From NCBI GenBank assembly GCA_034336665.1, contig CM067592.1, positions 43,553,761 to 43,617,760 on the forward strand: 64,000 bases of DNA. Reading direction: 5' to 3'. The notes under the pieces were generated by a model. It had not been told where the DNA came from and did not search any database. It worked only from the letters and a program-made list of their open reading frames with translations. Shown here piece after piece: positions 1 through 13,100 of the stretch (the stretch's first letter is position 1; each line of letters starts with the position of its first letter). The translations under genes and the position numbers were made by a program. Source of the DNA: Luscinia megarhynchos. Lineage: Eukaryota; Chordata; Aves; Passeriformes; Turdidae.

Positions 1-3000
1 TATAAAGATAATAAAGAAGCACATTTACAAATCATTGTGTTTAAATCAGAATTCCAAAGGAAAGCAACTGCTATTTTGGAAACTAATTTTAAAACAAAAA
101 TTATACAATTAACAAAACCAAGGAAAATAGCCATTCTGTTGGGCTACAACCAGAATTAAGAGACGTAGGTGTTTTTGTGGTGTGATGCTGAATTGTGTTA
201 TTGCCACACTGATTGAATACAAAGCAAATGTAGAATATTTAAATCTGCAACTGCCTTTTTAGTTTGTATTTATATAGTATTAACTACATGGGAAAGTTAG
301 CATGTGACTGATGGTCCACAGCATCATCATAATATAAAATCATCAACAAAATTACTTATTTGTTTTTTCTCCAATGCTCTCTCAACAAAGATTTAGTCAC
401 TTTGCTAACAGAAAAAAAATACTGTGTGCACTCAAAAAGCTTTTTTAATTTAGTTATACTTCAAAATACTGTTTTTGATCACATTCCTGGGGCTTGTTTT
501 TTTATTATTACAAAAGAGATTTTCTTATTGAATGACAAGAAAGGTGGGGAGCCATAAAAACAAGTCAAGATGGCTCTACTGACTTAACAGTCAGAAATTT
601 GCAGCAGCTAGGGATCTGCAGGTTTTGACCACCTGGCTTTTTTCTTTCCCTCTGAACAACTGCAGCACCACCACCTTTTGTGTAACAAAATATATTCGTA
701 TGCATCTTTATCAGCAACAAATCATCTAAACTGTCTCCATCACTTATATTCAATCATTTAGGGGACTACCAGCTCGCTGGACAAGTAAGGGAAGAAGCTG
801 GAAGCAGTTCCCATTTCCCTAGAGGAACTAAAATCAAAATTACCTCAGCTTTTTTTTTTTGCATCCTTGGATTGCGCTTGGGTTTATCTTGAAACCGACA
901 CAACTACTAGTCAACACTGATTCCACTGGTGTATTATTTACCTAGTACCTGCACTGTTGAGGGAGTAACCCCTCTCCCAGCTAGATAGATCATGTTTTCG
1001 CAAGCAAGAAACTAATTGTTATAAACAGCCTAAACAATTAATAGAAGCAGAAATTAGTTTACCCACATTAATTCACCCATGACACATGATTAGGAAAGAG
1101 ACTAAAACACTCAATGTGCCATTCGAGGCACCCAAAGATCCTGTATCTAGTTGGCAGATAAATTCAAACAGATCACTCTAAAAATGGGCAAACATTACTT
1201 CCGGGATTTTTGCAGTATCAGTAAGCTTTAAAGACTCATACAGATCTAAAATGCAATTACTGTAATTGTTCTTTTATAGGAAGATGAGTCTCATAAACAC
1301 TTCAGAAATACAAGGATTTTTTGCTTGAAGTTCCTTTCATGCTTAAACAAGCCAAAAGAACAAGTCTGTCCCCCTTTTTAGGGCAAAATTTTACTTCATT
1401 TTAGATGTTGAGGTTGGGGCAGATGGCTAGGTTCTGGCCTGAGGTTAAGCTAACTTAGCAGGGTGTGGGAAACTATGGATCATCACTTCAGAACACTGCT
1501 GCATCAGATTGGTAACACTGTGGAATGGTGAAAGTCACAAAACAGCACCATGATGGATGGTCAGATTCCAAGGATGCTGAGAGTAATTATAGAATGGTTC
1601 AGATTGGAAAGCACTTTCAAAGATCACATAGTCCAAAGCCCTGCAACAAGCAGGGACACTTTCAAGTAGATCAGGTTGCTCAGAGCCCTGTCCAACCCAG
1701 CCTTGAATATTCCATGGATGGGTCATCCACAACTTCCCTGGGCAGCTTGTTCCAGTGCCTCATCAAATGAAAAAGTGGCTGAATTTCATGGGTAACTGAA
1801 CGGGTAACAGAGTTCCGGGGACCTTTTAGGGAGATGTTGTATCAGTTACATTTTGAAAACCATTAGGTGTGGAATGGATTTAACAAGTGAAGCAGAAGTA
1901 AGGCAGGGCGCTTATATAGGAAGGGATTAGGGCAGAGAACAAGAGAACAAGGATGATAAAAGACAGTGATAAGACATGCAAATGATGTAGTCAAAGCTGT
2001 TCAGGTAACTGCTGAGTAGACCCACATGACTACTGCATTCTGGAGGAAAATAAATCAAACCTATTCTGAGCACACCAGACATATCTGAGTTGATTTTGTA
2101 GCCTGAAAGATGTGGGTAAGGAGCCTTTGCCTGGCTAGCAAGATAACACAAGGGATGGACTAATCATGCATCCCAACAGAATGTGTCAGTACCCATTACA
2201 GGCCCAACGGCACAGCTGACTTCCATTGCACTGCAGTAAAAAATCAAAACTGCTTGTCCTTGCGAACCTTGGCACACAGCATGTAACACTGCAAGGACAC
2301 TCGCCTACTGGGTTATGACACTGTATCTTCTTGGGCATGTGCAAAAATAACTTCAACTTTAAAACCAAATAAAAACTTAAAAGAAGAAAGGTCAAAACAA
2401 AGAACAAAAACCCAACAAAAGGCAAACCTGAGTTCTCATCACACATTTCTGGACTGAATGAAAACCAAGTGTCAATTTTCTGGATTGAGCACATTTACAG
2501 TAAAAGTACATAAAAATACAAATTTCAGTACATTGTTGCAGAAAAATAGCAAAAAAGAGAGGAACTAAAAATTATGTTCACCATGAACTGTATGGTGAAC
2601 TGTATGCTGTGTCTCTCCTATTGCTTTTTCATATGTTTCTGAAGAATCACTTTTATTTTGTATGGCTATCCTACAAACAATTCAGGTCATCTCAGCACAA
2701 CTTTGATCTACTTGTGCAGTTGGGGTTAACTTATGAGGTTTGCTGTGCTTTACAAGGGAGATTGCACGAGGAGACCACAGTGTCAGAGGTTCTTGCATCG
2801 TCGACACTTTCCTGAGTCCTTAATAGTAAATTAAATCCTACAGATCTATCTCAGCAAAACAGGCCACGGGATCAGCGCCCATAAATCACCACTGCTATGG
2901 TCAGACCAATATAGAAGCCATGAGTGCAGACACACCCTAAATTACTGCCCTAACAAGAGGACACAATTGCAGTAAATAAAGCTAAATACAATTTGACAGG

Positions 3001-4037
3001 GATCGTTTACAATACTCAGTATCTGAAAAAAATTCTTTCATATTCTTGTACACCCAGAAAATGTTTTGGCCAATAATCAAGATAACAAAGAACATCTCAG
3101 AATATACCTGTTTTAACGTGCATCCTAAAACACATTCTAAGTTACTCAGGAAATAATCTTGTTGAAAATCAACTGTTTAATATTCATATGGTTTATTCTG
3201 AAAATTAAAAGGGTAAACTAAATTTAACACAATCTTAAATGAACATAAGCATCTAATAAAAAACTTTCACTATTTTATATAAATTAGTTAAACCCATAAA
3301 AATAGAAAGCAGCACATTACAGTTTGTTGCCAATTAGCAACACAATACACTGAAATTCTGAGCATCTTATGCATGTACAGTCCAACAAGTTGCTGCTTCA
3401 AAAAATTTCTAGAGCTTCTTTTTTGAAATACAGGAGATAATAAACACTTTTTGAGTGGAAGACTAAAAGTTGTTTTCCACACTAACTCAGTTACAATGTG
3501 TCTTACATTTTAAATAAAGTTAACTCTGTATACAGAAATAGAAAATGCTGCATTGTGTTGAGGGCCTAATTATTTGACTTTTTTTAAAGTTTTGGTCCCA
3601 CTGGCGTTTTTCATTCTGAAATACATTTACATGAAGAATTACAGACCTTCTGATGGCTGGAAAGGCCTTAACTTTCATTAAGAAAACTAACCCCAAAATA
3701 ACTTCAGATGCTTTATTCATGGAGAATGAACTTTTCCTCAATTCCCTGCAGAGCTCCCTATTTAATGCTGAGTTTTCTATTGCAACAGACACAATTATTC
3801 AAATAAAACATGAGTGACACTGTCTCTACATAGGATGGTTTTCTATTCTAGACAATTGCCTTACATCCTAGTTAGAGAAGCACAATTTATTGGTAAGACC
3901 ATACAAGCAAATACACAAAACTATTAGAAATCTCAGTTTATATAATTCTTTAACATTTTTTTATTTTTTTACAAAAAGGTGAAAGTTTCAAAAATGGTAG
4001 CTACTCGAATGAAAGTTTGATGTACATTTCTACTTAC
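1..4037 (-). other. HOOK3: HOOK3 intron 16 (3' part outside window)
   Basis: AT-rich intron sequence starting at donor gtaagt. I recognise only one short CR1 fragment (1586-1775). Open frames here, including a hydrophobic 102-codon frame on the minus strand at 2186-2494, show no family resemblance. Nothing else is seen. Confidence 0.85.
1586..1775 (-). repeat. CR1 LINE 3' fragment
   Basis: It reads as the reverse complement of the avian CR1 3' end: a degraded AGAATGGTTCAGATTGGAAAG start, then the stretch equivalent to the consensus for gaccaggttgctcagagccc and ttccagtgcctcatc. Diverged and truncated, without ORF. Confidence 0.8.
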
Positions 4038-4125
4038 ATCTTCAGCTTTTGAACCTTGATCCTGCAAAGATTTTTGTAGTTCTTCAACCTGGGACTGTAC
4101 TTCCAGAAGTCTCTGATTTACCAAT
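4038..4125 (-). CDS. HOOK3: HOOK3 exon 16 (residues 511-540), last coding exon in the window
   Basis: 88 nt after acceptor ctctttcctag, ending GAT|gtaagt in phase 0. It completes Arg511, then reads [20 protein letters not shown] and QDQGSKAED. The next expected residues (SVLLKKKLEEH in human) are not found in 1-4037, so the following exon lies outside the window. Confidence 0.96.
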
Positions 4126-7100
4126 CTAGGAAAGAGACAATATTGGTTTTTCAGGAAAAAAAAAGAGTTAGAGGAAATCTCAGAATTTTAGTGTCCAGTG
4201 TTTTCAGATCGTCTACAAAAAAAATGCAATACTGTAAATTACTCACAAAAAATTATAGCACTAATTAGATTTTACAGAAGTTTAAGGGATTATAACACCC
4301 AGATGTTCACCCAGACCATTCCCAGAACAACATAAACACATGCAGAAATCAGCTCTATATACATGAAAGACGGATTTTTAACAGTTTTACTGTGTGAGAG
4401 CCACTAGCTTATGCTTTTACACCATTACAGAACCCTATAAACCTGTAGGTTGGAAGGGATGTCCACAGGTAGTCTAGACCAAACCTCCTCAAAGCAGGTA
4501 CACTTACAGAAGATTGCTGGGAACCATATCCAGTACCAGGTTTGAACACTTGTAAGGACAGAGGTCTAACAGTCTCCTTGGGCTTCTCTTCTAGAGCTTA
4601 GACCCATATTCCCTACCTTGTTGCCTCTTGTCCTTCCACTACTAATCACTTGAGAACAGCCCAAATCTGTCTTCCCATCAGGCAGATGCAGTTCACAGTA
4701 CACTGTACTCTACATCACCTTTCCTTTGGCCTGGACAAACCCAGTTCTCAAGTTTTTTCCCAACTATCACACATTGCACTGTCGCTCACTTTAGCAGTAC
4801 GTGCTACACATCCATATCTCTCTGGTACAGGGGAATCCAAAATTACACACTCTGTCCAGATGTAATATCGTAAGTACTGGTGAGAGGTGAACAATCATTT
4901 TCCCATACTGACTGCCTGCACCTCAGTGAGGACAGTCCAGAACACAGTAAACAGCAAGGTCCCCAGATAACACATCCTCTGCCACCCACTAGGACTCCAG
5001 AGCTTTTGCTGCAGAGCTGCTCCATAGCCAGGAACAGGGCTTCCATCAGTTCGCTCCTCTGGACTGTTGAGCTTCTTTGAATAACAGCCTTCCCTTTCAG
5101 GACATCTTAAAGTGCTACCATTCTCAAACTTGCTAAGAGTATAGCCCCTCTCATCAGTGAAGTTGTTAATAAAAAGTGACGAACAGCGCTGATACTGGTT
5201 GATGAACTGGTTACCAGTTGGTTTCATTTCACTGACAATACTGCTTTAGGCTCAGCTGTCTGATCACTGTCCAATCAATTTTTTTTTGATCACTATCGTC
5301 CACTTACTTAGTTTATACCTAGCCATTCTGAACATAAGGATACCATGGGACACTTTATCAAAGGCTTTGCTAAAGCTAAGTACAGTCCTCTGTTTCACCC
5401 TTCTTCACATGTGCTGTCATCTCATTGTCAAGACAACTGGATTAGTCAGGCATGATTTGCTCTGAGAAAATTCATGCTGACATTTGCCAGTTACTTTCCT
5501 GTCCCTCACGTAGCTGGAAATAGATTCCAGACAGACTTGTTTTGTGAAATTTCCAGAAATCGAGCTGTGGCTGACCAATCTCTGTAGTTCCTCATGATTT
5601 TTTTCTTGTCTTTCTTGAAGTGAGTGCAGTATTTACCTTTTTTCAGGCTTCAGGCACCTCCCCCAGTTGAACGGGAAGATAGGGGAAGATTAGATAAAGA
5701 ACAGATTCAAAGCTTAGATGGAAAGCAGCCTCACATCACTATGAGCCACATACTGTGGCATGCTTTGATATGCTCTCTCTGGTACCACAGATATCTGTAT
5801 GCTGATTGGCTCACCCCAGCAGGGTCAGCCAGAGAAGGCTGCTGAGGAACATGCCCTGCTGAGTTTTAAATATCTACAAGAATGGACACAACCTCTCTGG
5901 GCAACATACTCCAGTGCTCAGCAACCCTCACAGTGAGAAAAAAAGTATATTCTTACATTTAGATGAAATACAATGTGTTTTAAGCTCTGCCCACAGCCTC
6001 TTGCCCTGTTCCTGAGTATTACTGAAAAGAGTCTGTCCCCACCTTCTTTAGACCCTCCCATCATACACTTTGATAAGATACACTGATAAGACTTAACCTA
6101 AGCCTTCACTTTTCTAGGCTACAATAGTCTCTATCCCTCAGACTTCATTCATACAAAAGACTCTGCAGTCCTGTAATCACACCCTTGTGGTCTTTCACAG
6201 GACTAAATCCATTAAATTCATGTGTTTCTTCTCCAGCCTGCAGGAAAGCCAGCTGAAGCAAAGGACAAAATTTCTTACCTGTTTTCTGTCTCCAGTTCAT
6301 TCTTCCGTAAGTTTGCATCATCAAGAAGGCTCTGCAGCAAGGCAATCTTCTCATTGTCAGAACCTTCTTGGTTCAATTTTAACATCTTGTTCTCATGCTG
6401 AAGGCGGATGAGTTTCTCCCTAAACACATAGAACATGATTTTGTAAAAAAAAAAAAATCTACAACAAAGAAAACAGTTTATCACAGGAAGTAAAATAATA
6501 ACATAAACAATCTTTTTAAGGGAGATGCTTCAAGAACAATCATGTCTTCAAACCCCCAAATACAAACCCAGTTTAAGGAGTTGTAATTGCAGAATGCAGA
6601 ACACACGGAAATTACCTCAGCACCCCCATCAGATCTCAGAGTACAGCTCAACAGATTTATAGGGAGAACAGAGAATGCAAAACTTAATACTAAGTGTGAA
6701 GAAAGATTGCAATGTCAGCTGTCACTCAACTACTACACAAACCTGAGCAAGTCACTTCAACCCTTGGTCTGTTTACAGAGAATTACAGAATCATTTGGGT
6801 TGAAAGGACTCTTGAAGATCATCAAGATGCAACATAAACCTAGCACTGCCACCACAGAACCATGTCCCTTAAGCACCACATCTACACATCTTTTAAACAC
6901 CACCAGGGATGACAACTTAATCATTTTCCTAGATGCAATGTTTGATAACCCCTTTTAGTGAACAAATGATTCCAAATACCCAATCTAAAGCTCTCCAGCA
7001 CAGCTTCAAGAAAAAAGACCAACCCACACCTCATTACAACCTCCTTTTAGGTAGTTGTAGGTCATCCCTGACCTCCTTTCTCCAGGATAAACAACCTCCT

Positions 7101-10100
7101 GCTCCTCACAGGACTTAACTCTCTAGGCCCTTCTCCAGCTCTACTGTGCTTCTCCAGACATGTCCCAGCCCCTCAATGTCCTTCCTGTAGTGAAGGGGTG
7201 CAAAACTGGACACAGAACTTGAGGGGTGGCCTGACCAGTGCCAAGCATAGGGGGACAATCCCTGCCCTGGTCCTGCTGGCCACTCTAGTGCTGATGCCAT
7301 TGGCCTTCTAGGCCACCTGGGCACTCAATGGTTCATATTAGCTGCTGTCAACCAACACCACCAAATCCACACCAGAACAACAAGTGCTATATCCAAAGGG
7401 ACCTGGATAAACTGAAGAAGTGGGGCCATGAAAACCTCATGAGGTTCAACAAGGCCAAGTGAAAGATCCTGCACTTGGCCTATGGCAATCCCTGGTATCA
7501 GCCCAGGCTGGGGATGAACAGATGGAGAGCAGCCCCGTGAGAAGGACTTGGGGATGCTGGTGGGTGAGAGGCTGCACATGACCCAGCCATGAGCACTCCC
7601 AGCCCAGAAAGCCAAACGTGTCCTGGGCTGCATCCAAAGCAGCGTGGGCAGCAGGGGAGGGAGGGGATTCTGCCCCTCTGCTCTGCTCTGATGAGACCCC
7701 ACCTGGAACCCTGCATCTGGCTCTGGGGTCCCAGCACAGGAAGTATGTCAACAAATTGAAGTGAGTCCAGAGGAAGCCAGTAAGGTGATCACAGGGATGG
7801 AGTACCTCTACTACGGAAACAGGCTGAGAGTTGGGGTTATAGATCAGACTGCCTTACAATACCCGAAAGGAGCCAGCAAGGGAGCTGGAGACAGATTTTT
7901 TACAAGAGCATGGAGACACAAAACAAAGCAGAGTGGCTTTAAACTGAAAAAGTGTGGTTTAGATCAAATATTAAACAGAAATTCTTTACTTTGAGGGTTT
8001 GGAGGCAATGGCAAAGGGAGTTCTGGACGCCCCATACCTGGCAGTGTTCCAGGCAAGGTTGGATGGGGATTTGAGCAGCTTGGTTCACTGGAAGGTGTCC
8101 TTGCCTACTGCAGTGGAGGCGGAACAAAATGACGTTTAAGGTCCCCCAAGCTGTTCTGTGACTTATGAATACTTCCCACTGTGCATCTTTTCAGACACTC
8201 TTCTTCAAGCCAGTAGCACTGCACAGGTTATTGTGACCCAACGGTAGGACCTAGCCCTCAGCAGTGTTGAACTTCATACTATTGTCCTCTGCCCACGGAT
8301 AGAACCTGTTCAGATTCCTCCAATACATCGACACTGCTCTAAGTAATCCAGAATGTTATTGTATTCCATATCTATCTGCTCAAAATTGTTACTCTCTTCC
8401 TGCAGCTGGAAAACAGAATGGCAGGGGCTGTGGAGGCGCCCCAGGCTCTTTAAAAGTTGAAGCATTCAGGCAGAGTCACTCTCTGCCCACTTGGCTTGCC
8501 TCTTGGTTCTTTCCGGCCTCTACTAGCTCCAGTAGCAAGGCGAGAAGCACTACTTCAGAATCAAATGCTGTTTCAGAGTCAATTTTGCAACACCTGTCTG
8601 CAGCCACTCCCTCTGTACCCTTCAGTGGATCCCACCTATGGACTTGCAGGGGTGTAAATGGCACATAGCTGCTTCCTCCTGTATTGCGGAGGCTCTATTC
8701 AGCTTCTTGCATCTGGTCTTCCAGATCAGTGATCTTACTATCAAAGATTGTGGCAAAGAAGGCTTTAAGTAGATCAACCTTTTCTTTGTCCTTTACTGGC
8801 ATGATTCTCCTCACAATCAGTAACGGATTGAGTTTCTCCTTAACCCTCATTTAATTGTGAATGTATTTATAGAAATTTTTCTTATTGCCTTTCATTGGCA
8901 GCAGCCAGAATTAAGGCCTCTGTAGCCTCATTTTTTTTTTTAAATTCTTCCTCCCATGTATGTCTCATTTTTCCTTTGGCTCCTGGCCAAAGTTTCCCGT
9001 CTCTCTAGGACGAATCCTGGCTCTGGGCAAGGTGCTTCCCGCCTCTCTTTCTGGGCATTTCTCCCCTAGCTTGCGGCCAGAATATTCCCCCACCTCTATT
9101 TCTGGGCGGTTTTCTGTCTCCCCCTGCAAAGACAGTTACGACCTTGAACGGCACTGTGTCGAGACAGAGAGACAAGCACTCTGTGACTGTGCGACAAAAA
9201 GCACCTTTATTGTTCAGAACTGCTGCTTAAATGTTCCTTGGCAAGCACTTGTGATTGGTTTAGATCAGGCTGCCTCAGCCCTCTGACCAATATCCTCCGC
9301 AGCCCAGACAGGCACTCACGGATCCAAATACCTCTCTGTTTCCAAACTTGTTCTATCCTGCTCCCTGAAGGACTACTTGTCCCATCAGGCTGCTTTTCCC
9401 TATATGGAGAACCGATTTGCTCAGAAACAAGCAGGCTTGTACTGCGACATCCCTCTGCCCCAGAGTCCCCCAGGCATGGCAGAGCTCCTTAGCGCACCCC
9501 AAAAATGGTCTGAAGGACCTAGTTGAAGCCCCTGTGCCCTGGGGGTGCTCAGAGCTCCCTGCTGTGGTGCTGGGCAGGGCCAGAGGCATCACTTGATGCT
9601 CTGCACCAGCCTCCTCCTGCCCCAGGTGTGTCCGCCCTGCCCCAGAGCCACCCCCTCAGTGCAGGCAGGGACTCCTCCAGAGCCCCACATCTCCTAGACC
9701 ATATCCCCCCACAGCTCTAGAGCTGCTCTGGGGGTGACAGACACCAGGGACACTCTGTGCTCTGCTTTTGGGATCCCTCCTGTGAGGAATGGCTGGGTCT
9801 GTCTCCAGAACAGGTTTCCAGGCAAGCTAAGGACACAGCAGCAGAGCCCCAGTGTGCAGCAGCCATGGCTGGGGCTGCACCAGTACAGCCAGTGCCACCA
9901 GTACAGGGATGAGTGCTGGCACCACGATTCCCACTGGGCCATGGCATGTTTGGCTTTGCTGTTGAGTTCTGGGATTGGTCCCAGTACTGGATCTCAGACT
10001 GCCAGGGGTGGCGGGAAGCTCTGGTGCCACAGGGAGCAGGGTGAGGTTCCCAGTGCTCCCAGTTTTCCCAGCTGCAGACCACTGTGGGGCAGGGGTGGAA

Positions 10101-13100
10101 ATGCCCAGAGATGGATCTGTGCCCTTAGTGGGGGGGATGTGGGGGAGCAGGAGAGATTCTCCCTGTGCCCAGAGCTCAGCCCTTTGCTGCCTGGAGGGAG
10201 AGGCTGCCCTAGAGCCAGGGGATTCCCTCGTGCTGCAGGCCTGGCTGGAGATGAGATCAGGCTGGGGGAGACCCAGCTTTATCTGGGAGTGAGCTCCGCT
10301 CCAGCGCCCTGTGCAGCCAGCAGGGAACTCCTTGTGATGCAGGCTGTGCCAGGGCTGGCTCCTGGGAGGGAACAGCAGGGGGAGGAGGCCCCGGGGGGCT
10401 CAGCCAGCCCGGCACTGAGCAGCCAGTCCTTGTCTCGCTACAGATGGTGGCTGAGAGGCAGCAGGTGCCGGGTCTACGTGGGCTCCATCTACTACGAGCT
10501 TGGCGAGGACAACATCCAGCAGGCCTTCGCCCCCTTCAGGCCCATCAAGAGCACCAACATGTCCTGGGACTCCGTCACCATGAAGCACAAGGTGGGGCAG
10601 GGCTGCCGGGCTGTGGCTGGTGGGACTGAGGGTCTGTCCCTCCCAAACCAGTACGGGATTGCCTGGATCACAAGGTGGGAGGGGTGGAACTGGGTGGGCT
10701 TAGGGTCCTGTCCCACCCAAACCATTGTGGGATTGCCTAGATAACAGGGTGGATGGGACTGGGTGGGACTGGGTGGGATTTAGGGTCCTGTCCCACCCAA
10801 ACTAGTGTGGGATTGCTGGATCACAAGGTGGGACTGGGTGGGCTTTAGCCCATCTAATTTTCTCCCTACATAATGGCACATCATCTCTGTAGTCCTCCTG
10901 AGTGGCTTTGTCTCTTCTTCCAAAGATGATATAATCTTTTTTATCCCAAGTTCTGGCCAAAGCTCTCTGTGCAGCCAAGCCAGATTTCCTGATGGCTCTT
11001 CATTTGGTACAGGAGCCTGCTCCTGCACCTTAACAGCTCCTTCTTGCCCTCCCAGACTGACTTCCAAGCAACTCTGTCAACCAGACCCCTAAACAGGCCC
11101 TACAGAAGTCTAAAGTGGAGGTTCTGCTGGCCTCTCTCCTTAATTCTCTGTGAATCAAAAACTCTCTCATTCAGTGGTTTCTCTGCCCAAGATGGCCTCT
11201 GATCATCATATCATCCACCAGTCCTTTCCTGTTCACAAACAGTGAATCCACATCTTCCTTAGTTGGCTTGCTCAGCAGCTGTGTTATCTGAAGTTATCTT
11301 CCACATAGCTCGAGAACCTCCTAAACTGATTCCTTTCTGCTGTGCTGCATTTGCAGCAGACATCTGGTAAGTTGAAGTCCTCCATAAGAAGAAAGGCCAG
11401 CAAAGACCTCTCCAAGCTAATACCGCATCCTGGACAAGTGGTCTATAACACACACACCAGAATATCTGCCCTGTGGCCTTCCCCTTAATTCTTACTCATA
11501 AATGCTCAACTCTTTTGGTAACAGCATCAAGCTCCAGACAAACAAAACAGGGCAACAACAAGAAGCTTTTTTTAATATCCAACCTAAACCTTCCCCAACA
11601 CAAATTCAGACCATTTCCTTGGGTCCTGTCACTGGTCACAACACAGAAGGGATGAATGTCTGCCTCTCCTCTTCCTCTTGTAAGGAAGGTGGAGACCGTA
11701 AGATCAAGTTGATGTCACTTGATCTGCTCAGTCTCCTCCAGGCTGAACAGAACAAGTGACCTCAGCTACTCATCATATAGTTTCCCCTCAAGGCCCTTCA
11801 CCATCCTTGTGACTCCCCTTCAGATGCTAACAGTCTTATGTCCTTCTCATATTGTGACACCCAAAAGTGCACACAAGACTCTGCCCCAGTATAGAGCAGA
11901 GTGAGACAATCTCCTCTCTTGCCCGGCTGTGATGCTGTGCCTGATGCACTCCAGGACAAAGCTGGGCCTCCTGGCTGCCAGAGCACTGCTGACTCACGTT
12001 CAACTTGCCATTGACCATTGTAGAGGTTAGTAAAACAAAGCATGCATCAGCTTACTTTATTTCAGGAGTAATGATTTCTGCTGCTAAACTGTCTGAAGAT
12101 TCTTGTCTTCCCAGAGGCATCAATCCTGAGTAAGGAAAAGCACACCACTTACTTTTTTACATGACAAGAAGTAGACATTGTTCTAGAAGTTTTAGATTAC
12201 TGCTGGACAATGTAAAATGACACAAAGGCTACAGCAAAACTGACAGACAAGCACCATGTCATTTGCTGAGCCATTACTTCTGATTTTATCTATTCTGAAG
12301 AAATAATGTTGCAGTTTATTTTCTGATCATTATCTTATCTAAGAACTACAAAGGTACAAAAGATTACACATGCAAATGAACTCTAACACAGGAAACATCA
12401 TGAGAAAATCTTTCTCTAAAGAAAACTATGTAACTACATAGAATCAGATATACATGATAAAAATATCCCACTGGAGAGGAGACTAAAATTTCTGATTGAC
12501 TGAAATACCATTTGAAGCTTTTGCTTGCTTATGAAGCTATGAATAGTTGAAATTTTCATTGCTGATTTTAGAAGAGCTTAAATTTATTCTGTGCTAAACA
12601 AAAGCACATTCAATACTCTACAGAAAACTCCTGTGGACTTTAGAAAAGAGGCATTTAACCTCCTTATTTGTCCTTTACCTGTAGTGGTGAGTTGACCCTC
12701 CTGAGCTTGTACACATCTAAGTTCTTCAATAGTTTCTTTCAAAGAATCCCTTTCTGTTCTTAATCTCTGGATAATTGGAAAGAGAATGAATATCAATTTT
12801 GGCAGTACAAATCCATTTATAACAGCCTTCAAAATTGCAAAAATAATTTAATGCAACTCCAGAAATTACTTTCAAATTAAGGTATCTCAGTCTATTTCAT
12901 AACAGAATAAATGTAAATATTATATATTCCACACAAACAGTGGTTTGGGTTATTCTGGGAGAAATGTTGCTGATCTTATTGGACTAAGAATAGCAGGGGT
13001 ATAGACTTATAAAATCAAGATACTAGTGACTCAATGGTACCAGGTAGCAAACGGTATCCACTGGGGCCACTCAGCTGTGTTACTTTTCTTTTCATTGGGG

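Larger units (their letters stand above)
4126..6278 (-). other. HOOK3: HOOK3 intron 15
   Basis: 2153 bp, donor CAG|gtaaga, acceptor tttcctag. Almost all of it from 4424 to about 6245 is CR1-derived in the same orientation as the gene. Only the outer 300 bp near exon 16 and about 30 bp near exon 15 look free of repeat. Confidence 0.9.
6420..12055 (-). other. HOOK3: HOOK3 intron 14, nested transposon region
   Basis: 5636 bp, donor AAA|gtaagc, acceptor gtgtttag. It contains a long antisense CR1 broken by a plus-strand CR1 and by a 1.9-kb block with LTR-like, PUF60-derived and minisatellite DNA, then a further CR1. Only 6420-6770 is without recognised repeats. The 336-codon plus-strand frame at 9734-10744 is a GC-content artefact that crosses the PUF60 exon. 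Confidence 0.85.

Noticed and set aside
2186..2494. 102-codon hydrophobic minus-strand frame as a membrane protein
   Set aside because: It is a short run of Leu/Phe-rich chance coding in AT-rich intron with no splice context or known similarity.
1..4037. HOOK3 exon 17 and later exons
   Set aside because: I looked for the expected continuation after residue 540 on the minus strand and found none, so the window ends inside intron 16.
9734..10744. 336-codon plus-strand open frame as a new gene
   Set aside because: It lies in GC-rich DNA where stops are rare, runs through a PUF60 intron, acceptor, frameshifted exon and minisatellite, and only its PUF60 part resembles a protein.
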